A stretch of 64,000 nucleotides of DNA from Leucobacter viscericola (GTDB taxonomy: Bacteria; Actinomycetota; Actinomycetes; Actinomycetales; Microbacteriaceae): positions 1,240,001 through 1,304,000 of the forward strand of contig NZ_CP049863.1 of NCBI RefSeq assembly GCF_011299575.1, read 5' to 3'. Made by a program: the position numbers and the translations under genes. The notes beneath the pieces were generated by a model. It did not search any database. It was not told the DNA's origin and saw only the letters and a list, made by a program, of their open reading frames with translations. Within the stretch, counting starts at the first letter, position 1; the number at the start of each line of letters is the position of its first letter. Shown here one piece after another: positions 16,292 to 25,649 of the stretch.

Positions 16292-17223
16292 GGCCTGCTC
16301 CTCGAGGATGATTGGTTTGGGGATGCTTGATTTTGGGGTGCTTGATTTTGGGGTGCTTGAGTTTGAGTCGCTTGCTGCGGGAACAACGCGTCTGGTGTGC
16401 CTGCTGAAGGATCAACCTCCGCCGCGAATCGGTACAGCCTGGCCGGCCGATAGTGGGTGCCGGTTTCGCGCTCGCCCGTATCCACGAGGTACCCCTGCGC
16501 GAGTGCCTGCCTGCGAAAATTCGCGGGATCAACGGTCTGCCCGCGCACGGCCTCGTGCACCTGGCGCAGTTGGGCGAGCGTAAACTCCCGTCCAAGAAAG
16601 CGGTGTGCGACCGTTGAGTACTCGGTCTTGGAACGCAATCGTGAGAGCGCGTAGGCAACGATGTCTCCGTGGTCAAAGGCCAGTTCAGGCAGGTGGTCTG
16701 CTGAGAACCAGGCCACGTTCGAGTCCGGCTCCGCGCGGTCCGCCCCGGGGAGCTGCGCGGGGTCGCCACTCGGATCGTCCCAGCGCCCCACCTGTGCACC
16801 GCTTTTCTCACTTGCAGGCGCGACGACGGGATCGGCGGCGAGATCGCCCTCTCCGTAAAGCGCCCAGTAGGCGATCGTAACCAAACGCTGCGCTTGCGCC
16901 GAACGTTCGACCCCGCCGAACGAGTAGAGCTGTTCGAGGTACCCGGGGGCCCTCAGCACCGCGTCGTGAAGGGTGCGGAGCGCGGTACCCGCGAGGGTCT
17001 CGTCCCAGCGAGTTGGCCCGCCGGGCAATGCCCACATCCCGTGGAATGGGGCACGGGTGCGCCGAACTAGCGGGATCCACAGCGAGGTGGAATCAGATCC
17101 CCGTGACATAGATGAGTCAAGGGCCGCCCCCGCGGGTGGGGTGAGGGCAAAGGCCACGGTCGAGACCGCAACGGCGGGCGGCAGCGTACGACGCTCGCTC
17201 ACACTTGCACTCTCGTACTGCAC
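16288..17223 (-). CDS. nrtR: NrtR-like NAD regulator: Nudix domain plus winged helix
   Basis: A 311-residue protein with an N-terminal Nudix fold and a C-terminal NrtR-type winged helix (FTLAQLRQVHEAV, then ANFRRQALAQGYL and HYRPARLYRF). In characterised NrtR proteins the Nudix domain senses ADP-ribose or NAD metabolites and the winged helix represses NAD genes. Here the Nudix box is degenerate: GGPTRWDETL keeps the Gly and first Glu, but REUxEE reads RTLHDA, so catalysis is unlikely. The GTG at 17223 is preferred: GAGGGAG precedes it, whereas an ATG at 17271 would lie inside a palindromic operator. The C-terminus ends in a QNQAP-repeat tail encoded by a 15-bp tandem repeat. First gene of the NAD operon; autoregulation is inferred. 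Confidence 0.85.
   Translation of the reverse strand: MQYESASVSERRTLPPAVAVSTVAFALTPPAGAALDSSMSRGSDSTSLWIPLVRRTRAPFHGMWALPGGPTRWDETLAGTALRTLHDAVLRAPGYLEQLYSFGGVERSAQAQRLVTIAYWALYGEGDLAADPVVAPASEKSGAQVGRWDDPSGDPAQLPGADRAEPDSNVAWFSADHLPELAFDHGDIVAYALSRLRSKTEYSTVAHRFLGREFTLAQLRQVHEAVRGQTVDPANFRRQALAQGYLVDTGERETGTHYRPARLYRFAAEVDPSAGTPDALFPQQATQTQAPQNQAPQNQASPNQSSSRSRP
16310..16369. repeat. 15-bp tandem repeat, about four units, inside the nrtR-like gene
   Basis: Two perfect copies of GCTTGATTTTGGGGT at 16325-16339 and 16340-16354, with diverged copies on either side (16310-16324 and 16355-16369). Unit length is a multiple of three, so gain or loss changes only the number of QAPQN-like pentapeptides in the protein tail. 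Confidence 0.85.
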
Positions 17224-17250
17224 GGCGCTCCCTCGCTCAACCCGACTGAC

Positions 17251-17275
17251 ACTTATAGTCACCTTGACCATAAGT
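17251..17275. promoter_or_regulatory. Palindromic operator before the NAD operon (probable NrtR-type site)
   Basis: ACTTATAGTCA at 17251-17261 is mirrored by TGACCATAAGT at 17265-17275 with a three-base centre; ten of eleven positions pair. It lies 28 bp upstream of the preferred GTG start of the NrtR-like gene. Symmetry and size fit a dimeric winged-helix repressor. Assignment to NrtR is by position, not by binding data. Confidence 0.65.
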
Positions 17276-17357
17276 CAGCATACGCCTACTTTACGGACTG
17301 TCAAACCGCGGAAGTGAAACAATGTGACACTCAAATGACACAAGAAGGTCACGATCC

Positions 17358-17386
17358 TGTCGCGCCGCTCCGGCATAGGGTAGGCT
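17358..17386 (+). promoter_or_regulatory. Possible sigma-70-type promoter of the cold-shock gene
   Basis: TGTCGC at 17358-17363 and TAGGCT at 17381-17386 with a 17-bp spacer. It would start transcription near 17393 and give the cold-shock mRNA a leader of roughly 145 nt, in keeping with the long leaders known for cspA-type genes. Weak consensus match. Confidence 0.35.
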
Positions 17387-17536
17387 CAGGCCGTAAGACC
17401 AGTAATGCCGAACGTTGGGAAACCAAAGCACGTTTTATTTGTTGCCATTGAGCAGCACGCTACCAGTCTCCACGTCGGCACCGTCGCCGTGGCACACAAA
17501 GACCGCATCGCGGTCAGCAACACGAAGGAAATACAG

Positions 17537-17740
17537 ATGGCCACTGGCACTGTGAAATGGTTCAACTCCGAAAAGGGCTTTGGATTCATCGCCCCCGATG
17601 ATGGCTCAGCCGACGTTTTCGCGCACTTCAGCGCGATTGCTGGCAACGGCCGCCGCGACCTGTTCGAAGAGCAGCGCGTAGAATTTGATGTCGAGCAGGG
17701 CCAGAAGGGCCTGCAGGCAACCAACATCCGCGCTCTCTAA
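17537..17740 (+). CDS. cspA: Cold-shock protein CspA family
   Basis: A 67-residue single-domain OB-fold RNA/DNA chaperone. RNP1 and RNP2 are intact: [18 protein letters not shown] and DVFAHFSAI. The C-terminal [20 protein letters not shown] is canonical. The ATG at 17537 follows GAAGGAAATACAG and begins the usual MATGTVKWF; an in-frame extension upstream to 17405 has no homologue-like sequence. A strong terminator follows, so it is probably a monocistronic transcript. Confidence 0.96.
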   Translation: MATGTVKWFNSEKGFGFIAPDDGSADVFAHFSAIAGNGRRDLFEEQRVEFDVEQGQKGLQATNIRAL

Positions 17741-17752
17741 GTCGCAGATGTG

Positions 17753-17789
17753 AAAGAGGGGGTGGGGCTTCGGCCCCACCCCCTCTTTT
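17753..17789 (+). terminator. Rho-independent terminator after cspA
   Basis: A 16-bp GC-rich stem starting AAAGAGGGGGTGGGGC at 17753-17768, a stable TTCG tetraloop and the matching arm at 17773-17788 ending in a T-run. It begins 13 bp past the cspA stop. Confidence 0.95.
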
Positions 17790-17826
17790 GTTTTCTCTAC
17801 CCCAGGCTTACCCTGCACCCCCAAAG

Positions 17827-17877
17827 TTCGGGTCAGTTTCTGGTAGAAAACCCGGCCTTAGTGCCAGAAACTGACCC
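17827..17877. repeat. Intergenic palindrome, copy 1 of the GGGTCAGTTTCTGG family
   Basis: GGGTCAGTTTCTGG at 17830-17843 pairs with its exact complement at 17864-17877 across a 20-base spacer. The left arm with flanks (TTCGGGTCAGTTTCTGGTA, 17827-17845) recurs identically at 47706-47724. It lies between the cspA terminator and the convergent response-regulator gene. Confidence 0.85.
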
Positions 17878-17921
17878 CCATTTGGCAAGGGCGGGAGGGC
17901 GGGCCGGGAGGGGTACGTCCG

Positions 17922-18641
17922 TCACTGCAGGGTCGAGGGCGTCCAGCGGTACTCAAGCTCGGGGCGACCAGGGGTGCCGTAGCGCGGCTCCCGCGAAACC
18001 TGACGCGTGCTGGTGAGGTACTCCAGGTAGCGTCGTGCGGTAATGCGCGAGATCCCGAGCCCCTCGGTTAGTTCTCCGGCAGAGACCGCAGCCTCAACTG
18101 ACTGCAGGTAACCGACCACGGCACCGAGCGTCTCTGGCGAGAGCCCCTTCGGCAGATCACCACCGGCAGTCCCGCGAAGCCCCGACAGGGCCGCGTCGAT
18201 GTCACCCTGCAGCACCGACTGCTGCGATCCGGTTTCTAACGAGTCGCCGCTCAGCTCGGCAGCAAAACGACGATAGCTCGCGAGCTTGTCAGCAAACATC
18301 ACAAAGCTAAACGGCTTCAGAATGTACTGCACAACACCAAACGAGATCGCCTCGCGCACGGTCTCGAGCTCGCGCACGGCCGTGACCGCGATGATGTCAA
18401 CTCGAAGCGAAGCGGCCCGAATGCGGCGCGCAAGTTCCATCCCGTTAAAGTCAGGCAGATTCATGTCGAGCAACACAACGTCGACGTCCGCACCAGCTCC
18501 GGGAGCGAGCAATCTGAGGGCCTCCGCCCCCGAGCCCGCGATGCCTGCAACCTCAAAACCTTCGACGCGCCCAACATAGGCCGCGTGCGCTTCGGCGGTC
18601 ATCGCTTCATCTTCAACAATCAGTACGCGCAGTGTTCGCAT
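17922..18641 (-). CDS. Response regulator, CitB/DctR family
   Basis: A 239-residue two-component regulator. The receiver domain has the acidic pocket (LIVEDE), the phospho-acceptor Asp at about residue 59 (VVLLDMNLPDFNGMEL), the conserved Thr (IAVTAVREL) and Lys (YILKPFSF). The C-terminal domain has a helix-turn-helix (LTEGLGISRITARRYLEYL) followed by YGTPGRPELEYRW, as in CitB/DcuR/DctR regulators of dicarboxylate and citrate uptake. Its ATG overlaps the stop of the sensor gene by one base (TGATG). The divergent symporter gene beyond the sensor is the obvious target, by inference from layout. Confidence 0.92.
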   Translation of the reverse strand: MRTLRVLIVEDEAMTAEAHAAYVGRVEGFEVAGIAGSGAEALRLLAPGAGADVDVVLLDMNLPDFNGMELARRIRAASLRVDIIAVTAVRELETVREAISFGVVQYILKPFSFVMFADKLASYRRFAAELSGDSLETGSQQSVLQGDIDAALSGLRGTAGGDLPKGLSPETLGAVVGYLQSVEAAVSAGELTEGLGISRITARRYLEYLTSTRQVSREPRYGTPGRPELEYRWTPSTLQ

Positions 18642-20326
18642 CAGCGTTGATCCCTTCGTTCACTACTCATGTCATCCTCGACAAGATCGGCTGCACTGGT
18701 GGGCAGCACAACGGTAAATCGGGCGCCCTCATTGGCAGCTACCCCGTCCTCCAGCTGCAGTGTTCCCCCGGAACGGCGCACTGCCTGGTGCACAAGCGCG
18801 AGACCGACGCCCCGAACAGACGCGCCCCCGCTCCCGTCACTCTTTTTGGTGTATCCGCGCCGCAGCACCTGTTCAGGCGCGACGCCACCCAACCCGGCCC
18901 CACCATCGGTGACTCTCACTACAAGTTCTTCGGGTGACGCGAGCATCTCAATCTCGACCCAGCGGCGCTCGGCCATCTCTTGCTCACCCGCCGCATCCAT
19001 CGCGTTGTCGATGAGGTTGCCGAGGATCGTCACCGCGTCCTGCACATCAAAACTCCCGGCGGCAATGCGGCCATCCGCAACAATGCTGAGCTCAATTCCC
19101 CTCTCAGAGGCCTGAGCGCTCTTGCCAAGCAGCAACGCGGCGAGCACGGGCTCATCGATGGATTCCAGCACCCGATCGGTGAGCTCTTGATCCACCTTCA
19201 CATCAGCAGCCGCGAATCGAACCGCTTCCTCGCCCCGCCCGAGTTCGAACAGCGTCACCATCGTGTGCAGACGGTTGGCATGCTCGTGCGTTTGCGAGCG
19301 GAGGGCATCCGACATCGTGTGCAGCGAGTCCAGCTCAGAGGTGAGCTTCAAGAGTTCCGTGCGATCCCGCAGCACAACCAGCGTGCCAAGCGAGCGGGCC
19401 GAGCCGCCGGTCGACTCGTCACCAACAACCGGCCGGTGACTCACGAGCAGCACCCGGTCGCCGAGTGTGACGACCTCGTCCTCAACGGTTTCACCGCTCG
19501 CAAGCACCTCACGCAGCTCGACGGGCAACTCCCCTACCGGCGCACGCCTGCGCGATCTGGCTTTGGTAGCAACCTGAGAGACGCGCAGCGCAGAGCCCAG
19601 TAGCTCTCGCGCTCGATCGTTGTACAGCACCAGATCACCACTGCGCCCGAGCAGCAGCATGCCATCATCAACGGTGTGCAACACTGCGTCGTAGAAGGCG
19701 TACATTTGGCCGATCTGCTCGGGTCCACGCCCGAAGGTCACACGCCGCAGATAGCGGCGGATCCCGAACGCCATGATGGCGCCAGCCACGAGCATCGTGC
19801 CCGCGATCCCAAGAATGAGCGGGATTCGTTGCAGCAATAAGAGGTTGCTGTGCTCAACGGTCACCCCGGTTGAAACGAGCGCGACAACAGCGCCGCTCTC
19901 GCCATAGATTGGCGTGATGCCGCGGATCGTCACCCCAAGCGGGCCATTATTCGTTTGATTGACCGTACCGTGCTTGAGTGCCTCGTCGATGGGGCCCGCA
20001 AAGGTGCCGCCGATCTCCGACTTGTACCGGTGCGTGTAGCGGGTGCGGTCGGTGTCCATGAACGTCACAAAATCAACGCTGCTCGCCGACATGACTGCCT
20101 CTGCGAAGGGCTGCAACAGCTCAGTCGGGTGCGGGGCCTGCACTGCCTCGATCACAAAGGGATCAACCGCGAGCGCCGCCGAGAGTGAGGCGGTGCGCTC
20201 CTGTGCGGTGTGCACCGCCTGCCTGGTTGCGTCCAGATAGAGCGCGAGCGTGAGCGCCACAACAGCCAGCAGGGTCAGCGATAACACTCCCATAAAAAAC
20301 CGTGTGGCAACGCTCCATTCCCGCAT
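18641..20326 (-). CDS. Sensor histidine kinase, CitA/DcuS/DctS family
   Basis: A 561-residue membrane kinase. TM1 lies near residues 10-30 and TM2 near 180-205. They enclose an extracytoplasmic PAS-like sensor domain with VDFVTFMDTDRTRYTHRY and IGGTFAGPI, matching the ligand region of citrate and C4-dicarboxylate sensors. A cytoplasmic PAS domain follows (VDDGMLLLGRSGDLVLYNDRA). The phosphorylated His lies in the SpoB-like box THEHANRLHTMVTLFELG, and the ATPase domain has an N box (LGNLIDNAMDAAGE) and G boxes (VTDGGAGLG, RGVGLALVHQAV). It is coupled to the response regulator and divergent from the dicarboxylate symporter gene. The ligand is probably a di- or tricarboxylate. Confidence 0.93.
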   Translation of the reverse strand: MREWSVATRFFMGVLSLTLLAVVALTLALYLDATRQAVHTAQERTASLSAALAVDPFVIEAVQAPHPTELLQPFAEAVMSASSVDFVTFMDTDRTRYTHRYKSEIGGTFAGPIDEALKHGTVNQTNNGPLGVTIRGITPIYGESGAVVALVSTGVTVEHSNLLLLQRIPLILGIAGTMLVAGAIMAFGIRRYLRRVTFGRGPEQIGQMYAFYDAVLHTVDDGMLLLGRSGDLVLYNDRARELLGSALRVSQVATKARSRRRAPVGELPVELREVLASGETVEDEVVTLGDRVLLVSHRPVVGDESTGGSARSLGTLVVLRDRTELLKLTSELDSLHTMSDALRSQTHEHANRLHTMVTLFELGRGEEAVRFAAADVKVDQELTDRVLESIDEPVLAALLLGKSAQASERGIELSIVADGRIAAGSFDVQDAVTILGNLIDNAMDAAGEQEMAERRWVEIEMLASPEELVVRVTDGGAGLGGVAPEQVLRRGYTKKSDGSGGASVRGVGLALVHQAVRRSGGTLQLEDGVAANEGARFTVVLPTSAADLVEDDMSSERRDQR

Positions 20327-20462
20327 TGCTTCATTCTGTCATCGCCACCGCCACCTCAACTAACTCACACCCGTTGCGAACACTATGACCACAACACGTC
20401 CCTGGCACCCGCGCACCCGCAAACTAACAACAGCAACCAGCCATTCCCACAAAGGAGTCGTC

Positions 20463-21887
20463 GTGGCACAAGCGCCCGCAATCCAGCCAGCAGGCAACGT
20501 CAAAAAGCGCAGAGGGATCGACAGATCCCACTATCTCTACATCGCAGTGATCATTGCGGTCGTCGGTGGCGCGATCGTTGGCCTCACGGTTCCGGAGTTC
20601 GCGAAGTCTCTCAAACCGCTCGGCGACGCCTTCGTGGCCCTCATCAAGATGATGATCGCGCCCGTCATCTTCTGCACGATCGCCCTCGGTGTTGGCTCGG
20701 TCGCAAAGGCCGCCACCATCGGTAAGGTCGGCGGTCTTGCGCTCGGCTACTTTGTGGTCATGTCGACGTTTGCGCTCGGGATCGGCCTGTTCGTTGGTAA
20801 CCTCATCCACCCGGGTGCTGGCCTCGACCTGAGCAACATGCACTACGACGCTCCGGCAACCGCTGGCGCGGCTGAGAGCGGCACGCAGTCATTTCTCATG
20901 GGGATCATCCCGACCTCCCTGCTCTCCTCACTGACGGCGGGCAACATTCTGCAGACCCTGTTTGTGGCGCTGCTGACCGGCTTTGCCCTCCAGAAGATGG
21001 GCGAGGCTGGTAAGCCGATCCTGACCGCCATCGGCCAGATTCAGGTGCTTGTGTTCCGCCTGCTCACCATGATCATGTGGGTGGCCCCGGTGGGCGCGTT
21101 CGGCGCGATTGCGGCCGTGGTCGGCTCCACTGGCTTCCAGGCCATCGTGAGCATGGCAACGCTCATGATCGCCTTCTACATCACCTGCATCCTGTTTATC
21201 GTGGTGGTGCTTGGCTCGCTGCTGTGGACCGTGTCTCGCGTCAGCATCTTCCGCCTCATGAAGTACCTCGCCCGCGAGTACCTGCTCATCTTCTCGACCT
21301 CGTCTTCTGAGCCGGCCCTGCCGCGCCTCATCGCCAAGATGGAGCACCTCGGGGTCTCCAAGCCCGTCGTCGGTGTGACCGTGCCGACCGGGTATTCCTT
21401 CAACCTCGACGGCACCGCGATCTACCTGACGATGGCCGCGTTGTTCGTGGCAACCGCCATGGGCAAGCCGCTGGAACTCGGCGAACAGATCTCGCTGCTT
21501 GTCTTCATGATCATCGCGTCGAAGGGCGCCGCCGGTGTCACGGGAGCCGGGATCGCGACGCTGGCTGGTGGACTGCAGTCACACCGACCCGACCTCGTGG
21601 ACGGCGTCGGCCTGATCGTCGGCATTGATCGCTTTATGTCGGAGGCCCGTGCGCTCACCAACTTCACCGGCAACGCCGTCGCGACCGTGCTCGTTGGCAC
21701 CTGGACCAAGAGTGTCGACAAACAGCAACTCGTCGAGGTGCTCGCGGGCCGCGCTCCCTTCGACGAGTCCATGATGACGGCTCTCGACCACGGTGCCCCG
21801 GCGCCGATTGTCGAGGCCGAGCGGGTGGCCGCCGATCGTTCAGCCGTTGGCGCAGCCCCCACTTCAACCTCCACGCCCGGGCATTAA
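20463..21887 (+). CDS. dctA: Dicarboxylate:cation symporter (DctA family)
   Basis: A DAACS-family secondary transporter (474 aa) importing C4-dicarboxylates with H+ or Na+. The first reentrant-loop motif is STSSSEPALPRLIAKME, with Pro where DctA usually has Ser in SSSES. The substrate and ion motif PTGYSFNLDGTAIYLTMAALF is intact, as is the second loop KGAAGVTGAGIATLA. GTG at 20463 is chosen because AAAGGAG sits just upstream; a longer frame to 20385 lacks a ribosome site. It is divergent from the CitA/CitB-type genes across 136 bp, where the operator should lie. Glutamate as a substrate cannot be excluded. Confidence 0.9.
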   Translation: MAQAPAIQPAGNVKKRRGIDRSHYLYIAVIIAVVGGAIVGLTVPEFAKSLKPLGDAFVALIKMMIAPVIFCTIALGVGSVAKAATIGKVGGLALGYFVVMSTFALGIGLFVGNLIHPGAGLDLSNMHYDAPATAGAAESGTQSFLMGIIPTSLLSSLTAGNILQTLFVALLTGFALQKMGEAGKPILTAIGQIQVLVFRLLTMIMWVAPVGAFGAIAAVVGSTGFQAIVSMATLMIAFYITCILFIVVVLGSLLWTVSRVSIFRLMKYLAREYLLIFSTSSSEPALPRLIAKMEHLGVSKPVVGVTVPTGYSFNLDGTAIYLTMAALFVATAMGKPLELGEQISLLVFMIIASKGAAGVTGAGIATLAGGLQSHRPDLVDGVGLIVGIDRFMSEARALTNFTGNAVATVLVGTWTKSVDKQQLVEVLAGRAPFDESMMTALDHGAPAPIVEAERVAADRSAVGAAPTSTSTPGH

Positions 21888-21903
21888 ACACTCCTCACCC
21901 TTA

Positions 21904-21963
21904 TGCGGTGAACGCATCGTGACCTTTTGCGCGTTCATAAGGCCACGATGCGTTCACCGCGCA
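21904..21963. repeat. Intergenic palindrome with ~22-bp arms
   Basis: GCGGTGAACGCATCGTG, one unpaired base and CCTT on the left (from about 21905 to 21926) match AAGG, one base and the exact complement on the right (21939-21960), with a 12-base loop. It lies 17 bp after dctA and lacks a T-run, so it is either a weak terminator or a REP-like element. Confidence 0.8.
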
Positions 21964-22001
21964 TTGAGGCGTCGGGTGAGATTTTGTAGGCTCACCACTA
22001 G

Positions 22002-24116
<2,115 letters not shown>

Positions 24117-24150
24117 GACAACCATGGAGATGCTCACGCCCACTCGCCAA

Positions 24151-24230
24151 CATGTCAGCCGGTACTGGCAGGCCTACCGGCCACAAAGCGTCCGTTTTGA
24201 CCGGCTGACACGTGAACACCGGTTGACGTG
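24151..24230. repeat. 80-nt nested-palindrome repeat, copy A
   Basis: This 80-nt stretch aligns without gaps to 32694-32773, sharing CCGGTACTGGCA, ACCGGCTGA and GTGAACACCGG at identical offsets. Outer arms at 24154-24163 and 24218-24227 pair with one G-T wobble. It lies between the FadH-like gene and the peptidase gene. Confidence 0.85.
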
Positions 24231-24268
24231 TCGGCCCATCGTGTCCCACAAGGCACTACGGTAGTTCC

Positions 24269-25627
24269 ATGACCGCCAGCGAAGCCAGTCCCGCGCTCAA
24301 CATCACCCCTCGCGAGGGGGCTGCCGAACGCCTCTCGCGCATGATCCAGATACCCACGGTTTCGGCCGAAATGGAGCAGCGCGGCGCAGAACCGTTTGAG
24401 CAGTTCATCGCGCTGCTCGAAGAGCTGTACCCGCTCACCCACGCACAGCTCGAACGCGAGCGGATCACCGATCTCGGCCTGCTCTTCCACTGGCGTGGCA
24501 CGGACTCGCAGCAGGATCCTGCCGTGCTCATGGCGCACTTCGACGTTGTGCCCATCGACGAGTCCGACACCTGGAAGCATCCGCCGTTTGAGGGCCGCAT
24601 CGCGAATGGCTACGTGCACGGCCGCGGCGCTCTCGACGACAAGGGTCCGCTGCTCGTCACACTCGAGGCGGTCGAGAACCTGCTCGCAACGGGATTCACC
24701 CCCGCACGCGACGTTTACCTTTCGTTCGGCGGCAACGAAGAAACATTCGGTGACGCGGCCGAAGCGATCGCAAACACACTCGAGGATCGCGGGATCACGC
24801 CCTGGCTCGTGCTCGATGAGGGCGGTGCAGTGGTTGACGCGCCACTCCCCCTGGTCAGAGGTCTTGCTGCCATGGTCGGCGTCGGCGAAAAGGGCGCAAC
24901 CACGATCGAGCTGAGCGCGCGAGGCGACGGCGGTCACGCGTCCGCGCCACCCATGCTCACCGCGGTGGGCCGGGTCTCGAGAGCCGTGCAGCGCCTCACG
25001 CCCGAGACGTTTCCGGCGCGCACCCCGGCGGCAGTCACGCGCATGCTGGCCGACTTCGCCGCCCGATCCCGAGGGCCTGCCCGCCTGCTCTATCGTGCGC
25101 TCGCGGGCTCACCCTGGCTCACCGCGCGCGTCTTCACGATGCTCGGCGGCGAACCGGCGGCGATGGTGCGCACGACCGTGGCGCCCACGATGCTCTCGGG
25201 TGGCACCGCCGCCAATGTGCTGCCATCGCAGGCGAGCGCAACCGTCAATCTGAGGATCGCGCTCGGTGAGTCGGTGCAGGGTACGGTGCGCAGGATCCGC
25301 CGCCGCATTAAGGATCGCCGCGTCACCGTCACGGTGCTGGAAGCGGGAGAGCCCTCCCCCGAATCAGCGACCGACAACGAGCAGTTCGCGCTCATCACCG
25401 AGGCGGTGAAACGGTCTCACCCCACGGCCCACACCACTCCATACGTGATGATGGCCGCCACCGACTCACGCCACTTTCACCGCTTCTCACCGGCGACGTA
25501 CCGTTTCGCCCCGCTCGCAATGTCTGCCGAGCTGCGCGCAACGATCCACGGCGTCGACGAGCGCGTGGCCATGAGCGAGCTTGAGCGCGGCGAGATTTTT
25601 CACCGCACACTGATCGAGAACCTGTAG
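24269..25627 (+). CDS. M20-family metallopeptidase / aminoacylase
   Basis: A 452-residue M20/M25/M40 zinc hydrolase. The first metal ligand and catalytic Asp are in LMAHFDVVPIDE, the bridging Asp in GYVHGRGALDDKGPL, the catalytic Glu and next ligand in FGGNEETFGD, a further ligand in LVLDEGGAVVD, and the last His near the C-terminus in ATDSRHFHRFSPATY. The dimerisation insert is present. The sequence style is that of long M20 carboxypeptidase/aminoacylase members (PM20D1-like), which cut or join N-acyl amino acids or dipeptides; the substrate is not readable. A TACGGT hexamer lies six bases before the ATG with no Shine-Dalgarno, pointing to a leaderless mRNA. An MFS gene follows 22 bp later. 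Confidence 0.88.
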   Translation: MTASEASPALNITPREGAAERLSRMIQIPTVSAEMEQRGAEPFEQFIALLEELYPLTHAQLERERITDLGLLFHWRGTDSQQDPAVLMAHFDVVPIDESDTWKHPPFEGRIANGYVHGRGALDDKGPLLVTLEAVENLLATGFTPARDVYLSFGGNEETFGDAAEAIANTLEDRGITPWLVLDEGGAVVDAPLPLVRGLAAMVGVGEKGATTIELSARGDGGHASAPPMLTAVGRVSRAVQRLTPETFPARTPAAVTRMLADFAARSRGPARLLYRALAGSPWLTARVFTMLGGEPAAMVRTTVAPTMLSGGTAANVLPSQASATVNLRIALGESVQGTVRRIRRRIKDRRVTVTVLEAGEPSPESATDNEQFALITEAVKRSHPTAHTTPYVMMAATDSRHFHRFSPATYRFAPLAMSAELRATIHGVDERVAMSELERGEIFHRTLIENL

Positions 25628-25649
25628 CGAACGACCAAGAAGGCTAAGC

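Noticed and set aside
16310..16369. Possible CRISPR-like array
   Set aside because: The 15-bp units are contiguous, without spacers, and lie inside a coding gene.
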